Source: Anticarsia gemmatalis
Lineage: Eukaryota > Arthropoda > Insecta > Lepidoptera > Erebidae
Direction of reading: 5' to 3'
Assembly (NCBI RefSeq): GCF_050436995.1
Contig: NC_134754.1
Location: 7,929,001 to 7,993,000, forward strand
Length of the DNA: 64,000 nucleotides
The position numbers and the translations under genes are program-made. Under the pieces are notes generated by a model. The model was not told the DNA's origin and did not search any database. It saw nothing but the letters and a program-made list of their open reading frames with translations. Shown here piece after piece: positions 62,629 to 64,000 of the stretch. Within the stretch, counting starts at the first letter, position 1; the number at the start of each line of letters is the position of its first letter.

Positions 62629-62897
62629 TAACTAGCTGACCCGCGCAACTTCGCTTGCGTCACTTAAGAGAATAAGTCAAAAATTTTCCCCGTTTTTGTA
62701 ACATTTTTCGTTGCTACTCCGCTCCTAATGACTGTAGCGTGATGTTATATAGCCTATAGCCTTCCTCGATAAATGGGCTATCTAACACTGAAAGAATTTT
62801 TCAAATCGGACCAGTAGTTCCTGAGATTAGCGCGTTCAAACAAACAAACAAACAAACAAACAAACTCTTCAGCTTTATAATATTAGTATAGATGGTA
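62629..62897. mobile_element. Dispersed element ('ctagctgaccc ... ttataatattagtatag'), second copy
   Basis: It aligns with 41492-41768: 'actagctgacccgcgcaacttcgcttgcg', 'atatagcctatagccttcct', 'ttcaaatcggaccagtag', the (caaa)n run and 'ttcagctttataatattagtatag'. Close similarity suggests that both are fairly recent. Confidence 0.75.
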
Positions 62898-64000
62898 TGT
62901 AAATAAATATCAAGGTAAATAAATAATTGTATAATTGTCTGCGCTTAATTAATGTTTGCGACTAGATCAAAATGAAATATAAATATGTACTCAGAGCAAC
63001 ATACACATTAATATGCATAAAGCTTGAACCATTAAACCGGGAACACACAAGAGACAAGGGAATACGAAAACCGAGGAAATGCAATAACAATATCGTGCAC
63101 CTAAACAATCCTATCGAGCAAATAACAGTCACAATTCAAAGCAAATAACTGAGAAACGTTCTAATTGAAATAGCCAATTAAAACCGGTGGCCAGATGCGT
63201 CATTGTTTACTAACATCCGGCGTCTGGCCGGTTCAAACAATCGACGAATGAGACAATAGAAACAACGCGGAATATATTGAAATAGCAATAGCCGTCTAAA
63301 ATAGATACGGTTGTGCAATTCAGATATTGATGTCACGATTGTGTGGAAAGGCAAGGGCGCATATCCGTTTCCTGGAAGCAAGGTATCCTACAAATAATTT
63401 AAATGCCGGTGTGGATATATGTATGTTTCTCTTTTAAATAAACAAAATTGTGTTAATTATCGAAAGGCCTTACAACTCTCTTGATTCTGTAGGAGACCCT
63501 TGTTCAGCAGTTGGTCAGTAATGGGACTCAAAAAAGGATATTATACTGGACTCAAAAGCTATTTTAAAAACAAGTAGATTTTAAAGCATAGCATTAGAAA
63601 TACCGTCGTGACACTCTTGCAAGAATGCGCAATTTTTAATAGACAGAAAAACTATCTCAACGCCGGCATTTATATACTGTCAGCGTCATAAAAATACGTA
63701 AATTAAGTAAGTATTGAGTCCATGCGACAACTGTGACCAGTGCGTGACCAACTCACAATTAAAACCCTATAAACGAGAATTTTCTTTTATTGACTGTTAC
63801 TATTTAAACTGACCGAGTGTAGCCCCGTTTTTTCCGGTCCAACACGAACATGAAAACGTTTTACATATTTCAAGAATCGTGTACCTGTTTTAATTAACAC
63901 ATAAAATGTCAGTAGTTGAAAGTTTGTTCTATAAATATTGAGTATATTTTTTTGTTTTTACTGGCTCATTTTTTTATTTTAACTTGAAGAAAAGTTTTTA
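62898..64000. other. Non-coding end of window
   Basis: An imperfect inverted repeat (63182-63235, arms around 'ggccagatgcg' and 'cgtctggcc') and a possible decayed LINE tail ('ttcagcagttggtcagtaatgggac', 63502-63526) are present. No coding sequence was recognised. Confidence 0.4.

Overview
This is a window of eukaryotic, AT-rich genomic DNA that looks like an insect, most likely a moth or butterfly. The reasons are split genes with GT/AG introns, a TTAGG-type (CCTAA) telomere-like tract, a Ty3/gypsy pol gene, RTE-like and Jockey/CR1-like LINE tails, tRNA-derived and 5S-rRNA-derived SINEs, and many small foldback/MITE-like repeats. The species cannot be told from the sequence alone.

Left part (about 1-24.5 kb): the only gene I can assign firmly is a secreted or membrane-bound alkaline phosphatase (ALP) on the minus strand. 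Six coding exons read right to left: 24418-24322 (start codon and signal peptide), 22938-22857, 16878-16737, 12505-12331, 5340-5162 and 2777-2570. All splice sites are GT/AG and all phases join in frame, giving the first 294 residues. The metal-binding Asp, catalytic Ser, Mg-site His/Thr and phosphate-binding Arg are present. The C-terminal half, with the remaining zinc ligands and any GPI signal, lies beyond the left edge. The window starts inside a plus-strand Ty3/gypsy retrotransposon (integrase and a 3' LTR-like promoter region, 1 to about 1660) lying on the 3' side of the last visible ALP exon.

The ALP introns are filled with mobile DNA: two copies of a 1.15-kb element headed by a 470-bp palindrome (7.8-9.0 and 14.5-15.7 kb), a recent 254-bp tandem duplication (7.2-7.7 kb), 5S-derived SINEs with target-site duplications, a LINE tail, a poly(A) retroposon with a 12-bp target-site duplication (20.35-20.61 kb), and members of a MITE family with an 'agcgcctc' core.

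Right part (about 24.6-64 kb): no confidently coding gene. A good splice acceptor just upstream of the ALP start suggests that ALP has an upstream non-coding exon, so part of this region may be its first intron or promoter. A TATA / strong-Kozak / strong-donor arrangement on the plus strand at 30.09-30.23 kb may be the 5' end of an unidentified gene. The rest holds scattered repeats, a third copy of the 1.15-kb element in reverse orientation (60.99-62.15 kb), LINE and SINE fragments, short perfect hairpins and a few GC-richer islands.

The most unusual signal is in the three palindromic elements. Wherever the copies differ from one another near the arm ends, both arms of a copy carry the matching change. 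This points to homogenisation of the arms, or to copying through a hairpin intermediate.
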